Shown in pieces: positions 1 through 8,458 of a stretch of 64,000 nucleotides of DNA (position 1 is the stretch's first letter; each line of letters begins with the position of its first letter). The stretch is taken from assembly GCF_003096595.1 (NCBI RefSeq), contig NZ_QEKO01000001.1, forward strand, positions 620,001-684,000. Reading direction: 5' to 3'. A program made the position numbers and the translations under genes. The notes under the pieces were generated by a model. It had not been told where the DNA came from and did not search any database. It saw only the letters and a program-made list of their open reading frames with translations. The DNA comes from Pusillimonas noertemannii (lineage in GTDB: Bacteria > Pseudomonadota > Gammaproteobacteria > Burkholderiales > Burkholderiaceae_B).

Positions 1-111
1 ATCAAGGCGCCAAGCGCAGTCGGGGTGGTTCCCCGGCGAGCATTGGCAACGCAGAGGGGCGGCTATTTGCGCGCTCATGCCACCGCCCGGGTTCGCCGGG
101 CACAGGTCGCC

Positions 112-585
112 ATGAAATGTCCTTTCTGTAGCAGTTTCGATACCCAGGTCATCGACTCGCGGGTTTCCGAAGAGGGCGACACCATACGGCGTCGCAGGCG
201 ATGCACCGCCTGCGATCGCCGCTTCACCACCTACGAGCGGGCCGAGCTGCTGATGCCCGCGGTGGTCAAGCGCAACGGCACGCGTGTCGAATACGACCCC
301 GCCAAACTGCGCGGCAGCCTCAATCTCGCCTTGCGCAAGCGGCCGGTCGACACCGAAGAAGTCGATGCCGCCGTTGCGCGCATCGAAGAAAAGCTGCTTA
401 CCAGCGGCCGGCGCGAAATCCCTTCCGGCAGCCTGGGCGAGTTGGTCATGGACGAGCTCAAGCATCTCGATCACGTGGCCTATGTGCGCTTCGCGTCGGT
501 TTACAAAAGCTTCGAGAACATCGGCGAGTTCGTGCGGGCCATCGACGAGATCAAGGTGCCTTCCAAGCCCAAGGGCAATTCCTAG
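112..585 (+). CDS. nrdR: Transcriptional repressor NrdR
   Basis: NrdR is a zinc- and nucleotide-binding repressor of ribonucleotide reductase genes. The 157-residue protein has the standard length. It opens with a zinc ribbon (CPFC near residue 3 and CTAC near residue 31, with RRRRRC between) followed by an ATP-cone domain ([12 protein letters not shown] onward). The reading frame is open further upstream, but the ATG at 112 gives the conserved N-terminus MKCPFC. A GC hairpin (GCCCGG/CCGGGC, 85-101) sits just before the start. It lies 10 bp upstream of ribD, an arrangement common in betaproteobacteria. No oddities seen. Confidence 0.97.
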   Translation: MKCPFCSSFDTQVIDSRVSEEGDTIRRRRRCTACDRRFTTYERAELLMPAVVKRNGTRVEYDPAKLRGSLNLALRKRPVDTEEVDAAVARIEEKLLTSGRREIPSGSLGELVMDELKHLDHVAYVRFASVYKSFENIGEFVRAIDEIKVPSKPKGNS

Positions 586-595
586 GGCAGGCAGC

Positions 596-1753
596 ATGAA
601 CCCGTCCCACTCGCCCTCTTGCGATTCAGACGAAGCCTGGATGCGGCGGGCCATCGCCCTTAGCCGGCAGTCGCTTTACATCACCACGCCCAACCCTCGT
701 GTCGCCTGCCTTATCGTGCGGGACGGCCGCTTGCTGGCCTCGGGCGTTACCCAGAAGGCCGGGGGGTCGCACGCCGAGGTGATGGCATTGCGCCAGGCGC
801 GCGAAAACGGCGTGTCGACGCAGGGCGCCACCTTCTACGTCACCCTCGAGCCGTGCAGTCATCACGGCCGCACTCCGCCTTGTGTCGATGCGCTGATCCA
901 GGCGCAGCCGGCCCGCGTGGTGGTGGCCATGGCCGACCCCAATCCGCTCGTTTCCGGCCGCGGCCTGGCCAAGCTCAAGGCCGCGGGCATTGCAGTGGGC
1001 GGCCCGCTTTGCGCGGCCGAAGCGCTCGAGGTCAACCCCGGCTTCGTGGCGCGCATGACGCGCGGCACCCCCTGGGTATGGCTCAAGACAGCGGCTTCGC
1101 TCGATGGACGCACGGCGCTGGGCAACGGCGCATCGCAGTGGATCACAGGGCCGCAGGCCCGCGCCGACGGCCACCATTGGCGTGCGCGCAGCTGCGTCGT
1201 GCTGACCGGCGCCGGCACTGTGCTGGCCGATGATCCGCAGCTCAATGTGCGCGAGGTGGAAACCACCCGCCAGCCGATCAAGGCGGTCATCGATACCAGC
1301 CTGCAGGTGCCCGAGAGCGCACGCCTGTTCGACGGCTCGCCGGTCTGGGTCTTTACCGCCGGCGGCGATCCGGCCAAGGCGCGGCGTTTGGCCGACCGCA
1401 ATGTCCAGGTGGTGCGCATGCCGCTGGACAACGGCCGGGTGCACCTGCCCTCGGTGCTGCAATGGCTGGGGCAACACGACATCAACGAGGTGCATGTGGA
1501 AGCCGGTTCGGTGCTGAGCGGCGCGCTGCTTCAGGCCGGCTGCGTGGACGAGTTGCTGGTGTACCTGGCCCCCATGCTGCTTGGGGCGGGAAGGCCCATG
1601 GCCGAACTGCCCGTGCTGCACGATCTGGAGCAGGCCCTGCGCTTCGAATTTCACGACCAGGCCAGCCTGGGCGGCGACGTGCGCCTGCTGGCCAGGAAGG
1701 CGCCGGCATGGCGCAGCCTGCTCGATGCCATTTCCGCGGTGGCCGGCGCCTGA
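596..1753 (+). CDS. ribD: Bifunctional riboflavin deaminase/reductase RibD
   Basis: RibD deaminates the pyrimidine product of GTP cyclohydrolase II and then reduces its ribosyl side chain in riboflavin synthesis. The 385-residue protein has an N-terminal deaminase domain with the zinc motif HAEV and PCSHHGRTPPC. The C-terminal half is a reductase domain (KTAASLDGRTAL, TGAGTVLADDPQLNVR). Length is normal for the fused enzyme. The ATG at 596 is chosen because an upstream extension would overlap nrdR. A GC hairpin (GGCCGG-AGA-CCGGCC, 1756-1770) follows the stop without a T-run. Confidence 0.96.
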   Translation: MNPSHSPSCDSDEAWMRRAIALSRQSLYITTPNPRVACLIVRDGRLLASGVTQKAGGSHAEVMALRQARENGVSTQGATFYVTLEPCSHHGRTPPCVDALIQAQPARVVVAMADPNPLVSGRGLAKLKAAGIAVGGPLCAAEALEVNPGFVARMTRGTPWVWLKTAASLDGRTALGNGASQWITGPQARADGHHWRARSCVVLTGAGTVLADDPQLNVREVETTRQPIKAVIDTSLQVPESARLFDGSPVWVFTAGGDPAKARRLADRNVQVVRMPLDNGRVHLPSVLQWLGQHDINEVHVEAGSVLSGALLQAGCVDELLVYLAPMLLGAGRPMAELPVLHDLEQALRFEFHDQASLGGDVRLLARKAPAWRSLLDAISAVAGA

Positions 1754-1868
1754 CCGGCCGGAGACCGGCCCCCCGGCCCCCCAGGCGCCAGGCGATTCGG
1801 GCGGCGCGCCCCCGGGTAAACTCATGCACCAGACACTCTGATCATCCCGCATTACAAGGAAGCAACCC

Positions 1869-2501
1869 ATGTTCACAGGCATAGTGGCCGCGATCGGCAC
1901 CATTACCAAGGTTAAGCCTCTGGGCCAGGGCGGCCGGCACGACGGACTGCGGCTTGTCGTCCACGCACCGGGCTTTCCCCTGGAATCGACCCGGCTGGGC
2001 GACTCCATTGCCATACAGGGCGCCTGCATGACGGTCGTCGAGCTTGCGGGCGATACATTCAGCGTGGATGTGTCGCGCGAGAGCCTGAGTCTTACCGCCG
2101 GCCTTGACGCGCCGGGCGAGGTCAACCTCGAGCACGCGCTGCGCCTGGGCGATTCGCTGGACGGGCATCTGGTGTCCGGCCACGTCGATGGCCTGGGGAC
2201 GGTGGCTTCGTTCGAGCCGGTGGGCGAATCATGGGACCTGCGCATCGACGTGCCCGCGCACCTGGCCAAGTACCTGGCCTACAAGGGGTCGATCACCGTC
2301 AATGGCGTAAGCCTTACCGTCAACCAGGTTGAAGATCAGGCGCAGGGTTGCCGCATCCGCATCAACCTCATTCCCCATACTGTCCAGGTTACAACGCTCA
2401 AGCATCTGCAAGCCGGCTCGGCCGTCAATCTCGAGGTCGACACCATCGCCCGCTACGTCGAACGCATGGTCTCTTTGGCATCCAAAGGCCAAGCAGGCTA
2501 G
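1869..2501 (+). CDS. ribE: Riboflavin synthase alpha chain
   Basis: This enzyme dismutates two 6,7-dimethyl-8-ribityllumazine molecules into riboflavin. The 210-residue protein shows the two tandem lumazine-binding repeats of the family, starting MFTGIV at residue 1 and repeating from about residue 98 (LDGHLVSGHVDG). The first repeat contains GACMTV and the second NGVSLTVN. AAGGAAGC lies upstream of the ATG. The other usual rib genes (ribBA, ribH) are not next to it; a convergent GntR gene follows instead. No FMN-riboswitch-like sequence is apparent before this operon. Confidence 0.96.
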   Translation: MFTGIVAAIGTITKVKPLGQGGRHDGLRLVVHAPGFPLESTRLGDSIAIQGACMTVVELAGDTFSVDVSRESLSLTAGLDAPGEVNLEHALRLGDSLDGHLVSGHVDGLGTVASFEPVGESWDLRIDVPAHLAKYLAYKGSITVNGVSLTVNQVEDQAQGCRIRINLIPHTVQVTTLKHLQAGSAVNLEVDTIARYVERMVSLASKGQAG

Positions 2502-2601
2502 GCGCGGGCGAGCCGCGTGGTTGATCCCCGCAACGAGCTCGCAACAACGCGCGCATGGCCTTTGCCGGCCAGCCCGAAGTGTAAGCGCGCAGACGCTGCC
2601 C

Positions 2602-3351
2602 TCAGGAAACCGCCCGAAAATACTCGTGATTGCGGGTGTCTATGTGCGACACCCGGTATTCCACCGGCTGGTCGTTGTACGAGAAGGCCACGCGACGCAC
2701 CTGCAGCACTGGAAGGCCCGGCGGCATGCCGAGCCGCCTGGCGTATTCGTCGTCGGCAATGGCGGCCTGCACGCCTTCTTCGATGCGCACCACATTGATG
2801 CCGTAAGCCACCTGGTACAGGTTGTACAGGGTGCTGGGCCGTTGATGCACCTTCTCGGCCGTCAGGCCGGGAAACAGGTCTTGCGAAAGCGTGATGTCTT
2901 CGGCCAGCAGGGGCTTGCCCTCGATCGAGCGCACGGTGGCTATGCGGTAGATGCGCGCACCGGTCGCAAGGCCCAGCCTGGCCGCCACGGCCTTGTCTGC
3001 CCGGCCCTTTGAGAAGCCTGTGATTTCCAGCTGCGGATAAGTGCGCTGCCCTTCGCCGTCGACCAGATTGAAGAAGCGGAACAGGCGCGGGCCGCGGTGG
3101 TGGACCGCCACGAATGTGCCTCGCCCCTGGTGCCTGACCAGGATGTTTTCGGCCACCAGATCATCGATCGCCTTGCGCAGCGTGCCGATGGAGACGCCGA
3201 AGCGCGCGCAGAGCTGCTTTTCCGATGGAATCATGTCGCCGGGCTTCCACTCGGCGGCGGACAGCGCCTGCACGATCTGCCTCTTGACTTCTTTGTACAG
3301 GGGCAGCCCCGAAGAAGCGGCGGGATCGAGTGTGGGCATGGGACTTTGCAT
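2602..3351 (-). CDS. GntR-family regulator (HutC/UTRA subfamily)
   Basis: The 249-residue protein has an N-terminal winged helix (GDMIPSEKQLCARFGVS, about 38-54, then LRKAIDDLVAENIL). A C-terminal UTRA ligand-binding domain follows (residues 95-245). HutC-type regulators usually repress a nearby catabolic operon until a small ligand binds. The gene is divergent from the operon starting at 3538, which is its likely target. An inverted repeat (CAACT-N5-AGTTG) lies between them. A second in-frame ATG at 3339 is possible because neither start has a clear ribosome site. The ligand cannot be read from sequence. Confidence 0.88.
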   Translation of the reverse strand: MQSPMPTLDPAASSGLPLYKEVKRQIVQALSAAEWKPGDMIPSEKQLCARFGVSIGTLRKAIDDLVAENILVRHQGRGTFVAVHHRGPRLFRFFNLVDGEGQRTYPQLEITGFSKGRADKAVAARLGLATGARIYRIATVRSIEGKPLLAEDITLSQDLFPGLTAEKVHQRPSTLYNLYQVAYGINVVRIEEGVQAAIADDEYARRLGMPPGLPVLQVRRVAFSYNDQPVEYRVSHIDTRNHEYFRAVS

Positions 3352-3442
3352 GGGCGGAGAGCAACCGGAATATAGGGTATCGAGGTTCGCTGATTATAGC
3401 CAAGCCTTCGCCGGAGAGGTGTTTAATTTCATCCATGTGATA

Positions 3443-3457
3443 CAACTCATATAGTTG
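3443..3457. promoter_or_regulatory. Candidate GntR operator (inverted repeat)
   Basis: CAACT and AGTTG arms separated by CATAT form a 15-bp palindrome between the divergent GntR gene and the binding-protein operon. Size and AT-rich centre suit a HutC-type dimer. Assignment is by position only. Confidence 0.45.
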
Positions 3458-3537
3458 ACTTTGCCGCAAAGGGCGTCTTATGATGGCCGCTTCGAAACAA
3501 TGAAGGCGCCATGGCGAGCGCCGGCGGAGACAACATC

Positions 3538-4626
3538 ATGCAATGCGCGTTCAGGCAGGCCAGGCGCAAGGCCCTGGCGCTTGCCGCAGGCTTGCTGTGG
3601 GCGGCAGCCGCTTCATTGTCGGCCCATGCCGAAGGCATCGTCGCCTATTCGGGCCCGGATCGCGAAGCGCGGCTGCTGGAAGGCGCGCGCGGCGAAGGCT
3701 CATTGACCGTGTACACCTCGATGCGCAATCACGACATGCGAGAGCTGGCCGACGCGTTCGAGCGCAAATACGGCGTCAAGGTCGTCTTCTGGCGGGGCAA
3801 TGCCCAGAAAGTGCTGCAGCGCACTGTTTCGGAAGCCCAGGCGGGCCGACACGAGGCCGACGTCGTCCAGGCGCCGGCCCTGGTCATGCAGGCCTTGCAC
3901 GAAGAGAAGCTGCTGCAGCCGCTGTATTCGTCCAATTTCGCTCAATTGCGCCCCGAAGCCCTGAATGACAGCGGCACATGGGTGGCCGTGCGCGCCTATG
4001 TCTATGTCCAGGCCTACAACACCGACAAGGTAAGCCGGGACGAACTGCCGGCCAGCTACGAAGACCTGCTCGAACCCAGGTGGAAGGGGCGCCTGGGCGC
4101 CGAAGCCAAGGCGCAGGAGTGGTTTCGCACCTTGCTGCAGCAGATGGGCGAAGAGAAGGGGCTGGCCCTGTTTCGCCGCATCGTGGCCGAGAACGGCGTG
4201 TCGGTGCGCTCGGGCAATTCGCTGCTGAACAACCTGGTGGTGTCGGGGGAAGTTCCTTTCGCATTGTCCGTGTACAACTACATGCCCGAAAAATCCATGA
4301 GCGAAGGGGCGCCGATCAACTATGTGGCGCTGAAGCCCACCATTGCCTACAACGACGGCATCGGCGTCGCGGCCGCGGCGCGCCATCCGCATGCCGCAGC
4401 CCTGTTCGTGGACTTCATGCTGGACGAAGGCATGAAGCTGATGAAAAAACAGCAGCACCTGACCATGCACAAGCAGGACGACGAAGTGCTGGAGCGTTTT
4501 GATCCCGTCTTCATCGATGCGGCGGCCATGCTCAAGGACTACGACGACTGGACGGTGTTCTACCAGGATGTGATAGCGGGGCGTCCCGCGCAGCTGCCTT
4601 CCGAGGGCGAAAAGGGAAAGCAATGA
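3538..4626 (+). CDS. Periplasmic substrate-binding protein, iron/polyamine type
   Basis: A 362-residue secreted binding protein with a clear signal peptide (RQARRK, then hydrophobic ALALAAGLLWAAAA, cleavage near SAHA-EG). The mature part begins SLTVYTS and continues with FERKYGVKVVFWR, as in the AfuA/FbpA cluster of ABC solute receptors. GGAGA at 3525-3529 supports the ATG at 3538 rather than the in-frame ATG at 3511. No permease or ATPase gene is beside it, so it must use a transporter encoded elsewhere or act as a sensor. Its stop overlaps the next gene's start by 4 bp (ATGA). The substrate is probably that of the dehydrogenase/TPP-enzyme operon. Confidence 0.85.
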   Translation: MQCAFRQARRKALALAAGLLWAAAASLSAHAEGIVAYSGPDREARLLEGARGEGSLTVYTSMRNHDMRELADAFERKYGVKVVFWRGNAQKVLQRTVSEAQAGRHEADVVQAPALVMQALHEEKLLQPLYSSNFAQLRPEALNDSGTWVAVRAYVYVQAYNTDKVSRDELPASYEDLLEPRWKGRLGAEAKAQEWFRTLLQQMGEEKGLALFRRIVAENGVSVRSGNSLLNNLVVSGEVPFALSVYNYMPEKSMSEGAPINYVALKPTIAYNDGIGVAAAARHPHAAALFVDFMLDEGMKLMKKQQHLTMHKQDDEVLERFDPVFIDAAAMLKDYDDWTVFYQDVIAGRPAQLPSEGEKGKQ

Positions 4627-5480
4627 ACGCGTTTGATGAAGCCTCGGGCTCGAAAGCCGCGCAGGCGCGCATAAACAGGGTCGGCGTGTTGGGGGCGGGG
4701 CGCATGGGCCTGCCCATCATCGGCCATTTGGTAAAGCACGGTTTCCAGGTGGACGTGCATGACACCGATGAGGCAAAGCGCGAGGCTGTACGGGAGGCCG
4801 GGGCCCGCTGGCAGCCGGAGGCCGAGGCGCTGGCTCGCGACAGCGAGGCCATGCTGGTATGCGTGGGCTACGACGACGAGCTGAGGCGGCTGGCGGCGCC
4901 GGGAGGCCTGTTTTCAAACATGAAGCCGGGGGCAGTGCTGGCCCTGCTTTCCACGGTAAAGCCCGATACGGTGCAACTGCTTGCCCGGCAGGCCGGGCAA
5001 GCGGGCGTACATGTGCTCGATGCCCCGGTGTGCCGCGGCGGCCGCGCCGCCGATACCGGCACGCTGCTGACTTTCGCCGGCGGCGACGAGGCTGCCCTCG
5101 AACGGCTGCGTCCCGTGCTGTCTGCCTATTCCAGCGACATCGTCCATACCGGGCAGGCGGGTTCGGCACAGATCGCCAAGGCGGCAAACAACATGGTGCT
5201 GTGGGCATGCCTGGTGGCGGACCACGAGGCTTTCGCGCTGGCCCACTGCTATGGCCTGGACGTGGAGCGCCTTCGCCAGGCCTTGCTGACAAGCAGCGCG
5301 GCCAACGACGTGCTGAAGCATTGGGGCACGAACGAAATGGTATGGGCCGACGACGACCTGGCCATTGTGGCCGACCTTGCCCGGGACTGCGGCATTGCCC
5401 TGCCGCAGTCCGAGGTGGTGCGCGAGGTGTGCCGCGACTTGCGGCCCCGGCGCTATCAACTGGAAGCCTACGGACGCTGA
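4623..5480 (+). CDS. 3-hydroxyisobutyrate-dehydrogenase-like oxidoreductase (copy 1)
   Basis: A 285-residue beta-hydroxyacid dehydrogenase. The NAD(P)-binding signature GVLGAGRMGLPIIGHL is at 21-36. The substrate-binding segment is DAPVCRGG (133-140). The family's catalytic lysine is present in GSAQIAKAANN (Lys186). Such enzymes oxidise or reduce 3-hydroxyacids such as 3-hydroxyisobutyrate, tartronate semialdehyde and D-glycerate. It is translationally coupled to the upstream binding protein and is a clear paralogue of the gene at 7391. Both share the odd VCRG substrate loop and the ending PRRY-LE-YGR. The exact substrate is unknown. Confidence 0.88.
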   Translation: MNAFDEASGSKAAQARINRVGVLGAGRMGLPIIGHLVKHGFQVDVHDTDEAKREAVREAGARWQPEAEALARDSEAMLVCVGYDDELRRLAAPGGLFSNMKPGAVLALLSTVKPDTVQLLARQAGQAGVHVLDAPVCRGGRAADTGTLLTFAGGDEAALERLRPVLSAYSSDIVHTGQAGSAQIAKAANNMVLWACLVADHEAFALAHCYGLDVERLRQALLTSSAANDVLKHWGTNEMVWADDDLAIVADLARDCGIALPQSEVVREVCRDLRPRRYQLEAYGR

Positions 5481-5545
5481 CTGCGGCCCGCCTCAGGGCT
5501 CAACGCCCGGGCCGGAACATATTCATCGATGATCAGAGGAGACAC

Positions 5546-7381
5546 ATGAACACCCTTGCCAAACCCACGGAAGTCCTTCCACCCGCCGACGAGATCGGCA
5601 ACGACGCGCCGCCGCCCGCTGTCGTGCCCTCGGCCCAGCGCTGGGGCTCCGACGTCATCGTCGACCTGCTGCATCAGTACAAGATGCCCTATGCCGCGCT
5701 GAACCCGGGCGCCAGCTATCGCGGGCTGCACGATTCCATCGTTAATTATGGCGACAACTATCCCCGCATGATGCTGTGCCAGCACGAGGAAACCGCGGTG
5801 CAGATCGCGCACGGCTACGCCAAGGCCAGCGGCAAGCCCATGGTGGCCATACTTCACAACCTGGTCGGCCTGCTGCACGCCAATATGGCGGTGTACTACG
5901 CCTATGTCGATCGCGCGCCGATCTTCATCGTGGGCGCCACGGGCCCCATGGACGAATCCAAGCGGCGTCCCCATATCGACTGGATCCACACCGCCAACGT
6001 GCAGGGCCAGGCCGTGCGCGACTACACCAAGTGGGACTACCAGCCACATACGGTGGACGGCGTGCCGGAATCGTTTGCCCGGGCCTATGGGGTGATGATG
6101 ACAGAGCCGCAGGGGCCCATCTACATGTGCTACGACGCCTGGCTGCAGGAAAAGCCGCTCGAGCACGATGTGCCATTGCCGCCTCCGGAGGCCATGGCCG
6201 TGCCCACGCCGATGGCGCCGGACCCCGCCGCGCTGCGCAAGGCCGTCGACATGCTGGTACAGGCCGAGCGGCCCGTCATTCTGGTGGAATACGCTGGGCG
6301 CCATCATCCGTCTTTCCAGGCCTTGATCGAGCTGGCCGAAACGCTGGGCGCGCCGGTGTTCGACATCAACGCGCGCCTGAATTTTCCCAGCCGCCACCCC
6401 TTGAACATGAGCATGGTCAAGGACGTGTTCCGCGATACCGATCTCATGTTGTGCCTGGATGTGCGCGACTGGGAAAAGCCCACCACGGAACTCGTGAGCA
6501 CCACCCGCGAGCTGGGCGACCTGGTGCCCGCCTCGGCAAAGTGGATAGACATTGGCTTCAGCGATGTCGAGCTGTCGAGCTGGGCCATGGATTATCAGCG
6601 CCTGCTGCACGCCGACCTGCGCATTCTGGCGGATACGGCCGTGGCCATTCCGGCCCTGACCGACCTGCTGCGCGAACGCATCGGGGGGCAGACCGACCTG
6701 GCCGGCCGCATTGCCCGCCGCAGCAAGGACACAGCCGGCAAGCACCATGCCGCGCGCGCCAAGTGGCAAGAGCAGGCCCGGCGCGACTGGGACGCCAGCC
6801 CCATGACCGCGCCCCGCCTGGCCAGCGAGATATGGGAAGTCATCCAGCACGAAGACTGGGTGCTGACGGCCAATACGCTGGAGGACTGGACGCGCAAGCT
6901 CTGGGATTTCGACAAGCCGTATCGGCACCCCGGCAAATCGCTGGGCACGGCCACGCAGTTCGGCATATCGCTGGGCGTGGCCCTGGCCCATCGCGACCAC
7001 GGCCGGCTGGTGGTCGACATACAGCCCGACGGCGACCTGATGTTCGACGCGGGTGCGCTCTGGGTGGCCGCCAAGCACCGGATCCCCATGCTGGTGGTCA
7101 TGTACAACAACCGGGCTTACTATAACGACTGGGAGCATCAGGTGCGCATGGCCAAACATCGCGGCACGGCGCTCGACCGCGCCCACATAGGCATGGACAT
7201 GGACGACCCGGCCCCCGACTTTGCCACCCTGGCGCGATCCATGGGCTGGCATGCCGAAGGGCCCATTGAGCGTGCCGAAGACGTCGGGCCCGCACTGCGC
7301 CGGGCCATCGAGCAGGTCAAGGCGGGCAAGCCGGCCTTGCTCGACACCATTACGCAAAAGCGATTCGAGTTCAAAAGCTGA
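5546..7381 (+). CDS. Thiamine-diphosphate enzyme, acetolactate synthase/benzoylformate decarboxylase-like
   Basis: A 611-residue three-domain ThDP enzyme. The N-terminal PYR domain carries the cofactor-activating glutamate in CQHEETAVQIAHGYAK (Glu81), which glyoxylate carboligase lacks. A central domain follows, then a PP domain with the metal-binding motif as PDGDLMFDAG and the distal YNNRAYYND. The first glycine of the usual GDG triplet is proline. The start has AGAGGAGAC upstream at 5535-5543. It probably decarboxylates or condenses a 2-oxoacid. Being flanked by two beta-hydroxyacid dehydrogenases recalls the carboligase/tartronate-semialdehyde-reductase pairing, but the active site differs. 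Confidence 0.88.
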   Translation: MNTLAKPTEVLPPADEIGNDAPPPAVVPSAQRWGSDVIVDLLHQYKMPYAALNPGASYRGLHDSIVNYGDNYPRMMLCQHEETAVQIAHGYAKASGKPMVAILHNLVGLLHANMAVYYAYVDRAPIFIVGATGPMDESKRRPHIDWIHTANVQGQAVRDYTKWDYQPHTVDGVPESFARAYGVMMTEPQGPIYMCYDAWLQEKPLEHDVPLPPPEAMAVPTPMAPDPAALRKAVDMLVQAERPVILVEYAGRHHPSFQALIELAETLGAPVFDINARLNFPSRHPLNMSMVKDVFRDTDLMLCLDVRDWEKPTTELVSTTRELGDLVPASAKWIDIGFSDVELSSWAMDYQRLLHADLRILADTAVAIPALTDLLRERIGGQTDLAGRIARRSKDTAGKHHAARAKWQEQARRDWDASPMTAPRLASEIWEVIQHEDWVLTANTLEDWTRKLWDFDKPYRHPGKSLGTATQFGISLGVALAHRDHGRLVVDIQPDGDLMFDAGALWVAAKHRIPMLVVMYNNRAYYNDWEHQVRMAKHRGTALDRAHIGMDMDDPAPDFATLARSMGWHAEGPIERAEDVGPALRRAIEQVKAGKPALLDTITQKRFEFKS

Positions 7382-7390
7382 AGGTGCATC

Positions 7391-8203
7391 ATGATCAAGA
7401 CAGTTGGAGTCATAGGCGCCGGACGCATGGGCATGCCCATCGTCGGCCATCTCAATCGAGCCGGTTTCGAGGTGCTGGTCAGCGAACGCGACAGCGGGCG
7501 CTGGACGGACATCAAAGAACGGGGAGGACATTGCGTTGAACTGGCCGAGCTGGCCTCAAGGGCCGAGGTCGTGCTGATCTGCGTGGGCTACGAGGTGGAA
7601 GTACGCGAACTGCTGTGCGCGCCCGGCGGACTGATCGAACTGGCGCCGCCGGGCGCCATTATTGCCGTGTTGAGCACCACTCACCCCAAGTCCATGATCG
7701 AATTCGCCCAATTGGGCGAAGAGCGCGACCTCATCATCATGGATTCGACCGTATGCCGCGGCGCCTGGGCCGCAGACGAAGGCACGCTGCTCTCCTTCGT
7801 GGGCGGCGAAGAAAAAGTGGTCGACCGGCTCGAGCCGGTCATGCGCGCTTATTCATCCGATGTCGTGCATACCGGCGGCATCGGCACGGCCCAGGCATCG
7901 CGCGCCGCCAACAACCAGATTCTCTGGGCCTGCCTGGTGGCCAACCACGAAGCCCTGGCCTTGGCCCAGACCTACGACGTCAACATCGTGGCGTTGCGCC
8001 AGGCCCTGCTCAGCAGCAGTGCCACCAATGGCTCGCTGTCAGCCTGGGGCAAGCAGACCATGGCCTGGGCCGAGGACGACATGGCCATCGTCTCGGAAAT
8101 GGCGGTGGAAAGCGGGTTGTCGCTGCCCCAGTCGGGCGTGGTGCGCGAGGTATGCCGCGCCCTGAAGCCGCGCCGCTATCGCCTGGAGGAATACGGGCGC
8201 TAG
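7391..8203 (+). CDS. 3-hydroxyisobutyrate-dehydrogenase-like protein (copy 2, catalytic Lys replaced)
   Basis: A 270-residue paralogue of the gene at 4623, with GVIGAGRMGMPIVGHL at 6-21 and DSTVCRGA at 118-125. Where the family has its catalytic lysine, this copy reads GTAQASRAANN, with Arg171 in that place. The rest of the fold, including the cofactor site and the C-terminal PRRYRLEEYGR, is intact and the frame is unbroken. It may have altered chemistry, a different proton donor, or act as a partner of copy 1. It sits 9 bp after the ThDP enzyme gene and ends the operon. Confidence 0.86.
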   Translation: MIKTVGVIGAGRMGMPIVGHLNRAGFEVLVSERDSGRWTDIKERGGHCVELAELASRAEVVLICVGYEVEVRELLCAPGGLIELAPPGAIIAVLSTTHPKSMIEFAQLGEERDLIIMDSTVCRGAWAADEGTLLSFVGGEEKVVDRLEPVMRAYSSDVVHTGGIGTAQASRAANNQILWACLVANHEALALAQTYDVNIVALRQALLSSSATNGSLSAWGKQTMAWAEDDMAIVSEMAVESGLSLPQSGVVREVCRALKPRRYRLEEYGR

Positions 8204-8235
8204 CCTGCTGCGGCCCCGGCTTCCCCGATATCTGA

Positions 8236-8251
8236 TAAAATGGCGGACTTC
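8236..8251 (+). promoter_or_regulatory. Promoter core of tRNA-Ser
   Basis: TAAAAT (-10) at 8236-8241 is followed by GGCGGACTTC. The same layout (TAGAAT then AGCGGACTTC) precedes tRNA-Val at 60470. The GC-rich stretch after the -10 box resembles the discriminator of stringently controlled stable-RNA promoters. No convincing -35 box is seen. Confidence 0.5.
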
Positions 8252-8311
8252 GCTTTGCTTAACCGTATTATGCTTTAACTGCGTCGTGTTTAATGCGGGC
8301 GAACCAAAATA

Positions 8312-8402
8312 GGACAGGTGGCCGAGTGGTTGAAGGCGCACGCCTGGAAAGCGTGTATACGTGAATAGCGTATCGGGGGTTCGAATCCCCCCTTGTCCGC
8401 CA
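8312..8402 (+). tRNA. tRNA-Ser (anticodon GGA)
   Basis: A 91-nt serine tRNA with encoded CCA. The acceptor stem GGACAGG pairs with CTTGTCC (one G-U). The anticodon stem-loop is CACGC-CTGGAAA-GCGTG, giving anticodon GGA. The long variable arm (TGTATACGTGAATAGCGTA region) and the T-arm GGGGG-TTCGAAT-CCCCC are typical of serine tRNAs. Discriminator G precedes CCA. Confidence 0.97.
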
Positions 8403-8408
8403 GGAATC

Positions 8409-8447
8409 AAAAGCAAAAGGCCCGCGTGAAGCGGGCCTTTTGCTTTT
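8409..8447 (+). terminator. Rho-independent terminator after tRNA-Ser
   Basis: A perfect 17-bp stem (arms 8409-8425 and 8431-8447) with loop GTGAA. The GC core GGCCCGC/GCGGGCC is followed by CTTTTGCTTTT. The A-rich left arm means it could also stop the convergent LysR gene on the minus strand. Confidence 0.9.
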
Positions 8448-8458
8448 GCGCCAATGGC

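Noticed and set aside
1754-1868. FMN riboswitch before ribE
   Set aside because: The gap is short and GC-rich, and the conserved FMN-aptamer blocks are not seen.
626-2269. 547-residue open frame on the minus strand over ribD and ribE
   Set aside because: It is a shadow of GC-rich codons. Both ribD and ribE have complete motifs on the plus strand, and the shadow protein shows no family features.
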